64,000 nucleotides of DNA from Paracentrotus lividus (lineage: Eukaryota > Echinodermata > Echinoidea > Camarodonta > Echinidae), in NCBI GenBank assembly GCA_940671915.1, contig CALNVZ010000174.1, positions 23,756,622 to 23,820,621 on the forward strand, given 5' to 3'. The position numbers were made by a program, and so were the translations under genes. The notes beneath the pieces were generated by a model, which did not search any database, was not told the origin of the DNA, and worked only from the letters and a program-made list of their open reading frames with translations. How positions within the stretch are numbered: position 1 is the stretch's first letter; every line of letters starts with the position of its first letter. This document shows, in pieces, positions 1 to 11,000 of this stretch.

Positions 1-775
1 GGAGGGGGTTTGTCCCCCGTGAATGGTAACATTAACGTAAATAACGGTTAATTCTGTATTGTCAGGGGTCTTATTCTAAAATGCAAGTTAAAATAACCTG
101 AGACATCTATTTTGTTGAGGACGTCTCGAGAAGTCTTGTACTTCTTGGATATTGTATGTTTATTTCTCTCAAAATGAGTCAATCGATTGTCATTTATTTG
201 TGTAATTCCTTATATCAAGTTGATTTTTTTGGGGAAAACCTGCCTTTATGTCAGTACCACCTGCCATCCGTTCTCATTCTGCCCCCTTTCATACTATAAT
301 AACTGTTTATTGGCCTTTGCGCCCCCTTCCTGAGCCGCCACCGTGCACGCCCCTTCACTCTCCTCAATCCCGATGGCGTCTACTACAGCCCTCCTGTTTG
401 AGCCTTAACATCTGGCCCTGCTCTTCCTCTCATCGGGGTTTAGGCGCCAAGGTCAGTAGCCATCAATGGATGCGGCACTTTCATCGTCTCTTTGTTTAAA
501 TCTCTTCATCTTCTTCTTCATATACCCCTCAGTTAGGAGATATTAAAGCTAGAGTAAAGCCATGGTAAATCTCAAAGTATTATCTTTTACATTTTAACTT
601 TACTTTGAGGTATTATGATAAAACTAGACACTTGAAAAATGATATGTAAACATCATCTTAAATTTGCATGATTAATATATAAAAATGTGTGATACCAAAA
701 TTCGGATTCCTGGCAGATTTGTTCCCCTTAATATAAAATGACTATGTAATTTGGTAACATAATCAGGACCGGACA
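1..775. other. Non-coding sequence with a GC-richer patch
   Basis: No repeat or gene is recognised. Bases 1-20 form a small G-run/C-run snapback. Bases about 250-480 are richer in C and G than their surroundings. They are open for 83 codons on the plus strand, but the translation is proline- and serine-rich, low in complexity and without a recognisable family, so it is not called as a gene. The remainder is AT-rich. Confidence 0.5.
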
Positions 776-979
776 TGTCGGCTCATAGGTCGGAGCGCAT
801 GCCACATGAACGGGAGGTTGTGGTTTCGATCCCCAGACGATTCATACCACAGACGTTTTAAAATGAAACCTCTGCCTAAGTTGTAGCAAGGTGTATGTCG
901 TTTCAGAATGGAGCAGGGTCGTATTATTGGTATAGTACTTCCACATCTACCCCTGACGGACATGCTATTATTTTTTTTT
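776..979 (+). mobile_element. tRNA-derived SINE
   Basis: The first 70 bases read like a tRNA: an A-box-like segment GGCTCATAGGTCGGAGC (781-797), then a B-box-like GGTTTCGATCC (822-832), the internal RNA polymerase III promoter layout. A unique body of about 120 bp follows and ends in a T-rich tail at 968-979. The spacing and the long non-tRNA body are typical of SINEs rather than of a functional tRNA gene. A SINE of this size depends on a partner LINE for movement. It carries a 66-codon open frame on the minus strand that I regard as accidental. Confidence 0.6.
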
Positions 980-1628
980 AACCTATCATGTGCATGATAT
1001 AATATTGCTTTTTATATTTTTACAAATTCTTCTCAAAACAAGGTGAATTCAGACGTCGTTAAGTTAAATATGGGTGCTTTGAATATTAATTTGGAATAAT
1101 TTGTATATGTTATACAAACGAATTTTGTATAGTGTTTGTGTGCTTTGTTTTCATGGTCGTCATTTGATGAATTTAGTTGTCTAAATGCTCCCTAATCATA
1201 AATCGACTATTTGGTTTATTTTCTGGGACAAAAGTATTTGAAATAAAATTTTATTTGCAAATTAGAGTCGTCTTTGCTTCATATTTTTATCAATTTATTA
1301 TTTACTTTTCTGTTTAGAAAATATTAAGTTGTATACCATTCAGGAAATGAGGTGACCATCCTATAAAACATAGACAGAAAGATTTAACGTCATAGGTAGT
1401 ATAATTAATTGATATATAATGCCTAGACGCATTGTTGACTATAACTATATGTCATTATCGATCTACGTTTTCGCCAGATTGAGTATTTTGCAATAGAAGA
1501 GAAGATTTTACTTTTTAAAAAAATGCTTTATTGTTGACATATCCTGCAGTGTTTCTATAGATAATAAAAGTGCATAAACATAATAAAGAATTCCCCTTTT
1601 TTGAGAAACGGGTAAACATGTAAATATA
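980..1628. other. AT-rich non-coding spacer
   Basis: There are no open frames of note, no tandem array and no inverted termini. It separates the SINE from the foldback element. It ends in the TATA that flanks the next element. Confidence 0.5.
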
Positions 1629-2867
1629 CCGGGTGAGTCAGAAAAAAAAAATTTACACCTAGAAAAATTTCAATAAAAAGAAAACCAATATATAGACCCT
1701 AAATTTTTATATATATTCTGAAAGAGTTACTCCTCCCGCATCTTCTGGTACCATTTTTGTGTGGTATGTCTTTACGCTTGGATGAACACGACGCATTGTT
1801 TGCGAACATATAAATTCCGAATTGTGCAAGGGTGGGGTTGAAATTGAAACAACAAAAGCTGAAAAAAAGCAACTCCATCATGAATAAAATAGCATAACTT
1901 TTTAACAACATCGTTTTTAGCAAAATATCTTGGCAAGGGTGTTGCTACAGTTATCGACTAGATTCTGTGTAAAAATTAGATTAACTCGTCAAGTAATGCA
2001 CAAATGAGTACACATCAAAGAGTAAATTGCCACTGACAGACCTAAAAAGACCTAATACTTTTGAAAAGTGATTATTTTGTCTTTGTCGTGTGCTCACTCA
2101 TGCTTGACTCTACAGATTTATCCCATTTTCACACAAATCTGTCAGTGGCAATTTACTCTTTGATGTGTACTCATTCGTGCATTACTTGACAAGTTAATCT
2201 AATTTTTATGCAAAATGTAGTCGATATGTGTAACAACGCCCCCGCCAAGTTATTTAGCGCAAGACATTTTCGTTAAAAAGTTATGCTATTTTAACAACAT
2301 TGTTTTTAGCCAAATAACTTGGCAGGTGTGTAGTTACACATAATTATTGACTACATTTTGCATAAAAATAAGATTAACTCGTCAAGTAATGCACAAATGA
2401 GTACACATCAAAGAGTAAATTGCCACTGACAGACCTAAAAAGACCTAATACTTTAATTTGAAAAGTGATTATTTTGTCTCTGACGTGTGCTCACTCATGC
2501 TTGACTCTACAGATCCATCTCATTTTCATACAAAATGTATTCAATATGTGTAACAGCGCCCCTTCCAAATTATTAAGCGGAAAAAATTTTTATTAAAAAG
2601 CTATGCTATTTTAATCAGGATGAATATGCTTTTCTATAGCTTTTTGTTGTTTTGATTTTACTCCCATTCTGGCACAATTCGAAATTGACATGTTCGCAAA
2701 CAATGCGTCGCATTCATCCAAGCGTAAAGATATAACACACGAAATTGGTACCAACAGATGCGGGAGGAGTTACTCTTTCAGAATATGTAAAACAATTTGG
2801 GGTTTATAAATTGGTTTTCGTTTTATTGACATTTTTCTAGGTGTAAAGTTTTTTCTGACTCACTCGG
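1629..2867. mobile_element. Compound foldback DNA transposon, TA/TATA target
   Basis: The outer ends are inverted copies: CCGGGTGAGTCAGAAAA at 1629 and its imperfect complement ending CTGACTCACTCGG at 2867. TATA flanks both sides (1625-1628 and 2868-2871), so the target duplication is TATA, or TA with two further terminal bases. The left arm (1629 to about 1925) and right arm (about 2590-2867) are complementary over nearly their whole length. The core holds a second repeat unit in three copies: direct at about 1905-2130, inverted at about 2139-2290 and direct again at about 2300-2545. No transposase frame survives; the 74-codon minus frame at 1699-1923 lies in an arm. This looks like a non-autonomous element with an internal duplication. 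A Tc1/mariner-type origin is suggested only by the TA-containing target. Confidence 0.8.
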
Positions 2868-4480
2868 TATAATATAGCGAAAGAAATGTATCCCGGACAA
2901 AACGTTGTTGGTGCTTTATTGTATGAATTGTACAAGTGGAAGATTTTTTTTGTTGTTCTTATGTTTCAATTGTAGAAAGCTTGGCACAATAAAAAAAAGG
3001 TACACAGAAGCTACGACTGGAGTTTCATTTCTTCATTTCTTCCACTCTTTCTCTCTCCCACCCACTCTCTCTCTCTCTAGCATTCTCTCTCGCTCTCTCC
3101 CTCTCTCTTTCCTTCTTGCAAAACCTCTCAATGATTCTTCTGCGCTCAACACCTCATCGATCCCCACAAACCCCTTCTCCCCATCTCCATCATCATCATC
3201 TTCATCGTGACCACATCTTATTCTCTGTTTCCTCCTCTGTGTCTACCACAAGCAGATCACCATCCAGTCATGCCACTGTATCTTCAGCAGAGGCCAGTGA
3301 AACCTGACCAAAACTTCCCCCTCCAGAAATCCTTCCAAAGGCAATTAGTTGATATTCTCTCTCCCCGATCCAGGTCACACCATTTTAGACAAATCATAAT
3401 AGTTGACCCATGGACATTCTGGAGATAAGATGTATCTTCGACCAGCATTACTGAAACGTTAGCACCTCAGGTTCTTCTAATCTGCGAATATATGGTGTGG
3501 TGGTATTAACTATAGACGGAGAGACAGAAAGATAAATCTGGAATACCACTTTTTGTATCGTCTTACCCATCTGAATTACCAGTCGCACGCAGCTGTGAAT
3601 AAGTTAACCTCTATAATCGGTAGTATGCAAATTCCCCGATACAAATTTCTCCTTGACTCAGAAATTATCAATAACCTCAACCATATTTGTTACATTTATC
3701 TGTTGAAATATGATATGGAAGAGTTTACTCTCGTTCCCATTCGTAATCTTCTCCTCCTCCTCCCTTTCTCAATAATCATATCCCCCTCTCTCTGTCCTCT
3801 TCTCCATCTGAGACTCTTTTGATAGTCATCTATTCATCAACAAATTTGACCCCTTCATTTCATTTTCTCTCTGACTGGCTGACGGGCTCTTCTATCTGTT
3901 ATAGCGACTCATTTCATCCATTGTCTAAATGGTCACGTTTCCAATCTTGTTCTCGCTTTTTTTTTTCTTTTTTTTTTTTGATAGCACAGACAGCTCTTTC
4001 TAGGCTAGTTTTTTCTCTCATATTTAAACAAATTTTACTCTCTTTTTTGTGTGCAGATCTTTTCTTTATCTTATTTTCGTTTTATCATTATGGATTACGT
4101 ATTTAGATTTTATGATCTCCACCCAATCTGCCTCCCCTATCTCTCTCTCCCCCTCTCTCTACCTATCATTATCTTTATCTCCATGTCTAATTATATTACT
4201 TATGTTTGTCTTGTCAATTGAATGATTAGAGCTTTTCAAATAGAGGAATCATGTTATGTTTCTTTATTATGATAATTATGCTTAAATCGTATATGTTTCT
4301 GTCTTTTTCAGTAAGGATACTGTAATCGCTTATATTTGGAATTCGATTTTTTTTTTTTATGTTGCCTAACACACAACAACTAATAATCGGCTTCTTTCAT
4401 ACCCCCATCCATATATTTCTCTTTAATTTTCTAAATGTGAAGGATAAAAGGGTGATAGATGACATAATAAACAATAATTA
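2868..4480. other. Non-coding, pyrimidine-rich tracts
   Basis: The plus strand carries long C/T-rich stretches, mainly 3028-3200, 3740-3800 and 4130-4170, plus T runs at 3958-3980 and 4349-4359. Open frames here (up to 101 codons) are serine/leucine-rich products of these tracts and are not called. Bases 2973-2990 contain GAAAGCTTGGCACAAT, which recurs near 46890-47240. Confidence 0.5.
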
Positions 4481-4900
4481 GCTCATCCGGCCTGAAGGGC
4501 CAGATGAGCTTATACCGTGGCATGGCGTCCGTCGTCCGTCGTCTGTCGTCTGTCGTCCGTCGTCCGTCCACAATTTCAAAATGCTTCTTCTTCGTCATTT
4601 TTAGTCTGATTTCAATTCTGGTTGCTTTATATGATAGCACTAGGTGGGGGATTCAAAACTTCTACACAGAATTTTGAAGCTCATTAAATATGCTGATTTA
4701 TGCGCATTTTTCAAAATTCAACAAAAAATGCTGAACTTATTTTTGTTGACCGATTTTGATTTTGATTTGTTTGTTTGTTTGTTTGTTTGTTTTTTTTTTT
4801 TTTTTTTGTTGATACCATCTGGTAGAGCTTCATGAGGTTCACCAAACGACACAGAATTTTGAAATTTTGTCAAGAAAATTAATTTATGCTAAATTTAAAA
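4481..4900. mobile_element. Hairpin plus CGTC-repeat interspersed element
   Basis: The block opens with a strong stem-loop (about 4481-4511) whose arms are GCTCATCCGGCC and GGGCCAGATGAGC around a TGAA loop. A short tandem array of CGTCCGTCGTC-type units follows at about 4525-4570. Beyond it, the phrase ACACAGAATTTTGAA occurs twice (about 4662 and 4849), on either side of a (TTTG)n/poly-T tract at 4766-4807. Hairpin plus minisatellite layouts are known for non-autonomous Helitron/Helentron-like and Pearl-like elements of marine invertebrates. The right boundary is not defined, and the class assignment is inference. Confidence 0.5.
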
Positions 4901-4984
4901 ATAGTGTTTATAGTTCTTCGCAAGATGCCGGATGAGTACCACATCATTGATGTGCTAGTTTTGGTATTCTTATCATGCAGGTAT

Positions 4985-5045
4985 CAACTCGTTTTACCGT
5001 TGACTAATGGACAGTGCACGAGAGAGTTCGAATCCTTGCGTCGGC
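4985..5045 (+). mobile_element. tRNA-like SINE head fragment
   Basis: A B-box-like GAGTTCGAATCC lies at 5025-5036, preceded by about 50 bases that could be a degraded A-box half. No 7-bp acceptor stem or clear SINE body is visible, so this is at most a tRNA-derived fragment. Confidence 0.3.
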
Positions 5046-7630
5046 AGGATTTTTTTTGGGTAAGTGACATTGAGAATAATGTGCGTTTGTATTGATATGT
5101 AATTGAAAAAGGAGATAATGAATCGTGGATAAAGGAGGGAGGTATTAAGATAATGTCAGAGCAACGGGGGAAAAAATAAATTGTGCGAAATTGCTCCCAC
5201 AAAATGGTACAAGATTGCACTATTTGAAAAGGTACCTATTAGGTGCTCCCGTTGTTGCTCATTTTGCATCTTTAGAGGTGCAAAGTTACATCCTTTGTCC
5301 ATCTTTATTTATAAGAATGTATGAACAGATTCGATATCTTTCTTGAGCGTAAATGTGGCCATTCCATTTTTTTTAATATGAAGGGTTGTCCCTCATTATT
5401 CTTTGTTAGAATGGAATGTAAGTATTTAAAAAAAGAATCCTTCTACAATCTTTATATTTTAAAAAGATCACACTTTGTCCATTTTATCGAATATGAAATA
5501 TTTACCCTATTTCTTGTTGTTTCTGTTTGTTATCTTTTATTTATTTACTTTTTTATTTTGACAAATTAAAACTAGAGAGAAAACTTATATCCCATTTCTT
5601 TATTACTCTTGTGAAATAAGAAATAAAAATCAATTTAGATTTAAACTATTATATAATGTAAACATTCGACCGCAATAACTAATGTTCATAAATGGCATGA
5701 ATGGTATTGCAAGAATGATTTGTCAATCTGATTTGTTGCCTGTGCTACATTGTAATTATGTTCATGTTATCAATTGTCTGAGTTATTCCTTACATCGATT
5801 GATCTCCGTTTGGTTGAATCACATTTTTGTATACGCATATTTGTTTGCATGTGAAAAAAAAAGAAAGAAATAGACCTTTAAATTCAAAATAGAAAGGCAA
5901 AATACCGCCTGTATTTGTTCGCTTGTGTCACCATCGATAAAGTGGAATGTTGCCCTCTCGTGATCAAATAACGCTCAACTACGACGCTCGTTTTCTGCTG
6001 CAGATATATCCCCTGTTTGTTTTGCCATGTTTGCATACATTTACAAATCGGCAAGTATTTAAAAGAAAATATATATTTATTTATATGAGTATACAAATAG
6101 ATTACGTTCAATAGCATTTGGTTTTATCAAAAGTTCTCCAATTTCACAAATATATTGTAACGGACACTTCAAGCTCAAACGTCTTGACGAAGTCCGTCAA
6201 CAGCAACAATACACTAAATAACAAAAATAAATTAATTAATAAGTAAAAATTTAAAAAAAAAAGTAGAACGCCATTCCACTGCTTTAATCATAATGTCTCC
6301 TTATTTATACGAATGTATTCTAATACCGAAAGATCTGAAAAGGACAGAGACGCCTGTCTAACGTACAAAAGTCATATTGTACATTGCACTGAAATATTTG
6401 CATGATCTAAACAATTACATAATATCCCTTTTCAGAACACAAAATAAAAGAGCACTATAATTTATAAGTATGATATTTTAATATACTTGATTTTAAAACT
6501 TAGCTATGCATTAAAAAAAAAAAAATGGTTAAAAGCTATAAAGAAATATCATAGAACAAAGGATCTTTATCAAAACAGAAATTATCTAATCTGAAACAGC
6601 AATTGCAAGAAGAAAAAAAAGGAAGAAAGATGGAGATACACTGAGCAAGAGAGGACAAGTGCTGATAGGGCTCAAAACACTCTTCTTCGGACATTGACCT
6701 GAGCGGCTGGTGCATACTAATAACGATTATCATAACGATCCCAACCTTCCTATCATTTTACGTATAGCATGAATCGTTTCCTCTCCCCTCCATTTCACCC
6801 CATTCTATATACAGGGTAAAAACTGAATTGTCAATAACATTTGCATTTACTGATATTAAAAAGAAGTTAGAGAGTAAAAGTATATTATACTTGCTTTTAT
6901 TCTTTGCAGGAAATTTGAATGTAATTGTCTTTCTTTCCTTCAGACGATTATAATGACATAAGTCGTGTAAAAGCCTCAACTATGTTCAATACTGTAGATG
7001 GGTAGGCCGAATGCATTCCTCACATGTGTTGATGTTACACGGAATTGAACAAGAGATAAACATTCGTCCCAGTTTGATGTTATTTTTTATTTGGTTTCTA
7101 ATGAAAATGTCTATTGATTTGGTATTATGAACATGCACAAGTTCATTTTTTCTATTAATCTGAAAATGTCCCTCTGTCAATTATTGGTGGTTCTTTTTAA
7201 GTTGTAATTGTATTGCAAAGAAAGAAATGTGTCAATGAAATGAAGGAACTCTACACCTTCGGATCGCATGGAAGGTAAATATACTTTGACAAGGAATCGT
7301 GCATCTTTAGTCCTTGTATGCTTTTATTTGCGTATATCGTTGATGAAATTGAGAAATGTGAGACAAGTTCTTGTGATATTGGTACTACATGAGTATCCGA
7401 AGGTTAAACTGGGAGATAACACATTCGGGAAACATAGCGAGATTTTATGTTTCATTCATTTAAGGAAAATGAATTGTAGGAAGTTCCATTACCCTATTAA
7501 TTGTAGCCTCAAATGATGATATAATACTAAATAAAAAGGTCAACCACACTGCCATGCTAAAATTGTATTATAATGCACATCGTCATATCAAACATGATAT
7601 CTGGCAATATGGTGATATTTTTTTAAATAT
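5046..7630. other. AT-rich non-coding stretch
   Basis: I see no repeat ends, tandem arrays or coding signal. Open frames are all under 85 codons, with compositions set by AT-rich DNA. Short A runs occur at 6250-6262 and 6511-6523. Confidence 0.5.
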
Positions 7631-7806
7631 TATTATTATTTTTTTGGGTGGATGGGGGGGGGGGGGGTCTGTGTAAGTTCATCATTGAATATCATGATGT
7701 ATATTATAATCTTGTAGCGCTTGCAACTCTGAGAAGTGGCAAGATGCACCATGCACTTCAGCATCTGACCGGCATCCGCTGCCAAGGATTTCTTGAACTC
7801 CTCCAT
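7631..7806 (-). CDS. Candidate small ORF or terminal exon, unknown product
   Basis: On the minus strand an ATG at 7806-7804 opens a frame of about 57 codons that ends at a TAA near 7631. Its first half has coding-like composition, beginning MEEFKKSLAADAGQMLK, charged and helix-prone. Its second half runs through AT-rich DNA and a C14 run, giving IIIYIMIF then prolines. A CAG at 7812-7810 just upstream, preceded by a pyrimidine-rich stretch (minus strand, about 7866-7836), could be a 3' splice acceptor. An alternative minus frame (7909-7682) overlaps it. I recognise no family; chance is quite possible. Confidence 0.25.
7654..7667. repeat. Poly-G run
   Basis: Fourteen consecutive G on the plus strand, within GGGTGGATG context. 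It is prone to slippage and to G-quadruplex formation. Confidence 0.9.
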
Positions 7807-7829
7807 GCGCTGCCTTAATGGATGTTAAT

Positions 7830-8625
7830 GGCTCAACAAGAAAAGGGAGGGAAATGAATGGGAGAAAGAAAATGAGAATGATTTTGCCTTTAATGATAAA
7901 ACGAGACAATCAGCTCGAATTACACGCACTCTCTTTGGCTGCATCTCGGGTTACCATGTCTTGAAACACTCCTAGACCACATAAGCGTGACGATAAGATG
8001 CTGCGCGAGCACAGCCCCCTGTCTCATCACATTGTCTCACCAACATATACATGTACACCAGTTGTGTACAGACTTATTAAGAAGAAACCATATACGACCA
8101 GTATATTTGTCCTGATTGTTGTTTAGTGTGTGTCTTCATCGTCTTCGATTTTTATTTCCAGCTTTTGATGGATGTCATCGACATCAAAAACAAAAAAGGG
8201 CACGTATTATCCCATTTAGAAAGCACAGAGGACGTTTCAAGTTTTCAACTTTTATTATCCACACATAGTACAGGACATATTTTTGATGAAATAAGTATCA
8301 TCATTAATGTTATTATTGTTATTAATATTATCATCATTTCGTTATTATCATTGATACTATTATTGCTGTTGTTGTTGTTGTTGATATCATTGTTATTAAC
8401 GTCACTAGTATTATTATCTTTTTTTTTCCAGTAAAGACGTACTGACTGTCTAATGTTTTAATTTGTGATGAATAAATGATACATTCTATGTCATTTTTTT
8501 ACAATTAAAATTGGAGACTTGTTCATAGGCAGGCATTTAGTCCATGCATGTTGTAACTTTTAGTTCAACTTCTTCAATAACAAACATATAATTTCACTTA
8601 CCCCCTCCCACCTCGCATGCATATA
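7830..8625. other. Non-coding spacer with a degenerate TTA tract
   Basis: Bases about 8288-8422 are an impure TTA/TTG/ATC trinucleotide tract. It yields a 102-codon open frame (8126-8434) rich in Ile/Leu that is a by-product of the tract. The upstream part, 7920-8040, is more complex but not recognisably coding. Confidence 0.5.
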
Positions 8626-9104
8626 CATTCTGTGTAATGTCCAATAACACGGTACAAGTGGAAAACATTTTTTTTTTTAAGTATGAAAATTAATCACATT
8701 CTAAAAGTGTTTGATATTTCCATGAAGTAGGAATATCGGGCCTTTTTTTTTTTTTTTCTTTTTTTTCTTTTTTTTCTAAATCCCATTTGGTGCTTTAGAT
8801 CTTGAGATATGACCAGTTTTCTATAATCAAGATTTGCATGGGTTTCGCACATACAATAGCCATGGATTCAGAGCACCGAAACAATAATTATGCGTAATTT
8901 CGATTAGCTCAAAATTTAGCATAACTTTTGTTTAACAAAAGCAAATTATACAAAACAAAGTGCAAAAGCAAATTATACAAAACAAAGTGCACCAGCAACA
9001 AGAATCCTTTGGCTTTAAGTTGGTACCACATTCACACATCATTTGAGAAGATTTCATACCTCCTTTTTTTTCCCCGACTGTACCATTTGTTTTGACACAG
9101 ACTG
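8626..9104. mobile_element. TA-target MITE, family CAGTCTGTGTC, copy A
   Basis: This element lies between TA dinucleotides at 8624-8625 and 9105-9106. Its right end reads GTTTTGACACAGACTG and its left end is a decayed inverted version, CATTCTGTGTAATGTCC. Just inside each end is GTACAAGTGG or its counterpart near 9080. It shares a body with the copies at 20915-21354 and 36425-37810, including CCCATTTGGTGCTTTAGATC and GGGTTTCGCACAT. There is no coding frame. The TA target and short inverted termini fit a non-autonomous Tc1/mariner-superfamily element. It is the uninterrupted reference for the split copy at 36425. Confidence 0.85.
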
Positions 9105-10510
9105 TACATCATTCACTCACAGCAAAGTTCCTGCTCACATCCAAACAGGAGTGAATATGAGATACCCGCAAAATGCTAAAGATCCATAATTTTCTCTCAC
9201 TTTGATGGTCATAATTCATGTTTTATTATACGTTGTTCCAGGTTAACGAGAACATATATTTACTCCGCCCAAGAACTATCACGGGGAGGAGATAAACACG
9301 ATATTAATTCTGTCATATAACACAGTCGTGCATGTGATATCCACCAGGACATTTATGCTATACCATGGCAATCATTTCTGGAAAATCATTTCTTTCGGTA
9401 CTTTTTTTTTAAATTCATGTACTAATCACTCTCTCTGCATTATAAAAAACATATATACCTCTATCGTTCGGAAGGCTCTAGGCGGCTTGTGAAAATAGCA
9501 AGTTGTAAAAAATGTATTTGGTTTGTAAAACCATATAGGTTAAATAAAACAAAGTTTCCATTATGCATGTCTTTTTATAACATTGAGATTCAAACTTGGC
9601 GTTTTACATGAAATGGCTTTAATGGGTAATTATTCCTGGCATAAATATTGGGTTTATTTTTGTGCATATAATCACTAAAAAAAAGTAAAATTCCACAAAA
9701 TGATAAACCATACACGTTTCACTTTCTTCATTTTTAATAAGCTTTAGTCAAAGCTCATATCGCCAATACTAAGCACATGGTCAATTGTCAAACTCATTTA
9801 ATGTGCAGATAAATTTTGAAGAATTTTGAAAAAAAACCTAGTTAATTGCATACTAATAACACATGGAATCATGCCATTATCATCATATACATTTTTTTAT
9901 TATTACTGAATAATTTTTCTATCGGCTATTGTGGGTCACTACGCTCACCTCTCTGTCAAGGTTAGTGTTGGAAAATCACAGAATTATGTTTTCTTTCTTG
10001 ACGGGCCCTTTAAAGCGCCCTTTAAAGATCAATCGCAGTGGATAAGGGCACAAGAGCGACTGCGCTGTGTTGATTAGTGAGCCTTTATCGAGGAGCCAAT
10101 GTTGACTCAAAAGTACCTCGCCCTATTGCACACCGTTGTTCTTTTCTCTCCACCTTCCTAAAAATCCGATTCATATTTTCATCAATCGATAAAGATGAGG
10201 AGAAAGGAGAGGGCAAAGGGGGTAGCATGAAGATTTTTGTGAGGGAAGAGATGGGAAGAATGTGTAATGGTAAAGGGAGGAAAAAGGGGAATAGATAGAG
10301 ATGGGAGTGGTTAGGGAGGAAGTGAGGTTTTTGGATATTGGATAAGACGGGGGTTGGAGGTTTCAAAAAGAGTGAAGCGGTCACTGATGATATTGATGAC
10401 TATGTTAGATACAAATTTTGGGTTATCGGCCTAGCCGCCCCCTCCCCCAATTTGTTTCTTCCCGTTATTCTCTGCCCATTACGATCATGATGACCTTCTA
10501 CCCTCACCCT
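9105..10510. other. Non-coding spacer
   Basis: Mostly AT-rich. At 10007-10027 the word CCCTTTAAAG is repeated twice in close tandem. The stretch 10040-10400 is more complex and includes an A/G-rich segment (10195-10330) that gives overlapping low-complexity open frames on both strands. No gene is called. Confidence 0.5.
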
Positions 10511-10635
10511 CACTCTCTCTCTCTCCCTATCTCTCTCTCTCTCACACACACACACTCACACACACACACACACACACACACACATTTTCTCTCTCTTTAT
10601 CTATCTCTCTCTTTCTTTCTGCCTATTCATCCCTC

Positions 10636-10666
<31 letters not shown>

Positions 10667-10736
10667 CACATTTTCTCTCTCTTTATCTATCTCTCTCTTT
10701 CTCTCTGCCTATTCATCCCTCTCTCTCTTTCTCCCA
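10511..10736. repeat. Compound CT/CA microsatellite with an 86-bp duplication
   Basis: Runs of (CT)n are followed by (CA)n. A unit beginning ATTTTCTCTCTCTTTATC is present at 10584 and again at 10670, an 86-bp tandem duplication. The 120-codon open frame across it (10418-10780) is an artefact of the repeat. Confidence 0.95.
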
Positions 10737-10739
10737 TCT

Positions 10740-11000
10740 TCATCTATTTTGCCCACCTCCATGCAAGCAGACGAGTGTGAGAAAGGCGCGAACACCAGCA
10801 TTAATTTGCATCTGAAAATTTGTCTTGGCAGCGAGGAGCATTCAAACCCAAAGTTTGTTTCATCTCGGATTTCATGGACCGACCGTCCCCCACAAAAGAA
10901 AAGCCCACACAAAAAATACCCGTCGCAATACTCGAATGATAATATTGAGACAGACAGAAATGTAGCGAATTCGACGATATGTCCAGTATAAACAAATCTC
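10740..11000. promoter_or_regulatory. Candidate regulatory stretch with octamer motif
   Basis: This segment has mixed composition, unlike the flanking microsatellite and AT-rich DNA. It includes ATTTGCAT (10804-10811), the exact POU/octamer word in reverse orientation, directly after a homeodomain-type TTAAT. Overlapping frames on both strands are open for 67-80 codons, but neither resembles a known protein. The regulatory role is inferred from sequence words only. Confidence 0.25.

Noticed and set aside
10418-10780. 120-codon Ser/Leu/His/Thr-rich frame
   Set aside because: It is entirely produced by the CT/CA microsatellite.
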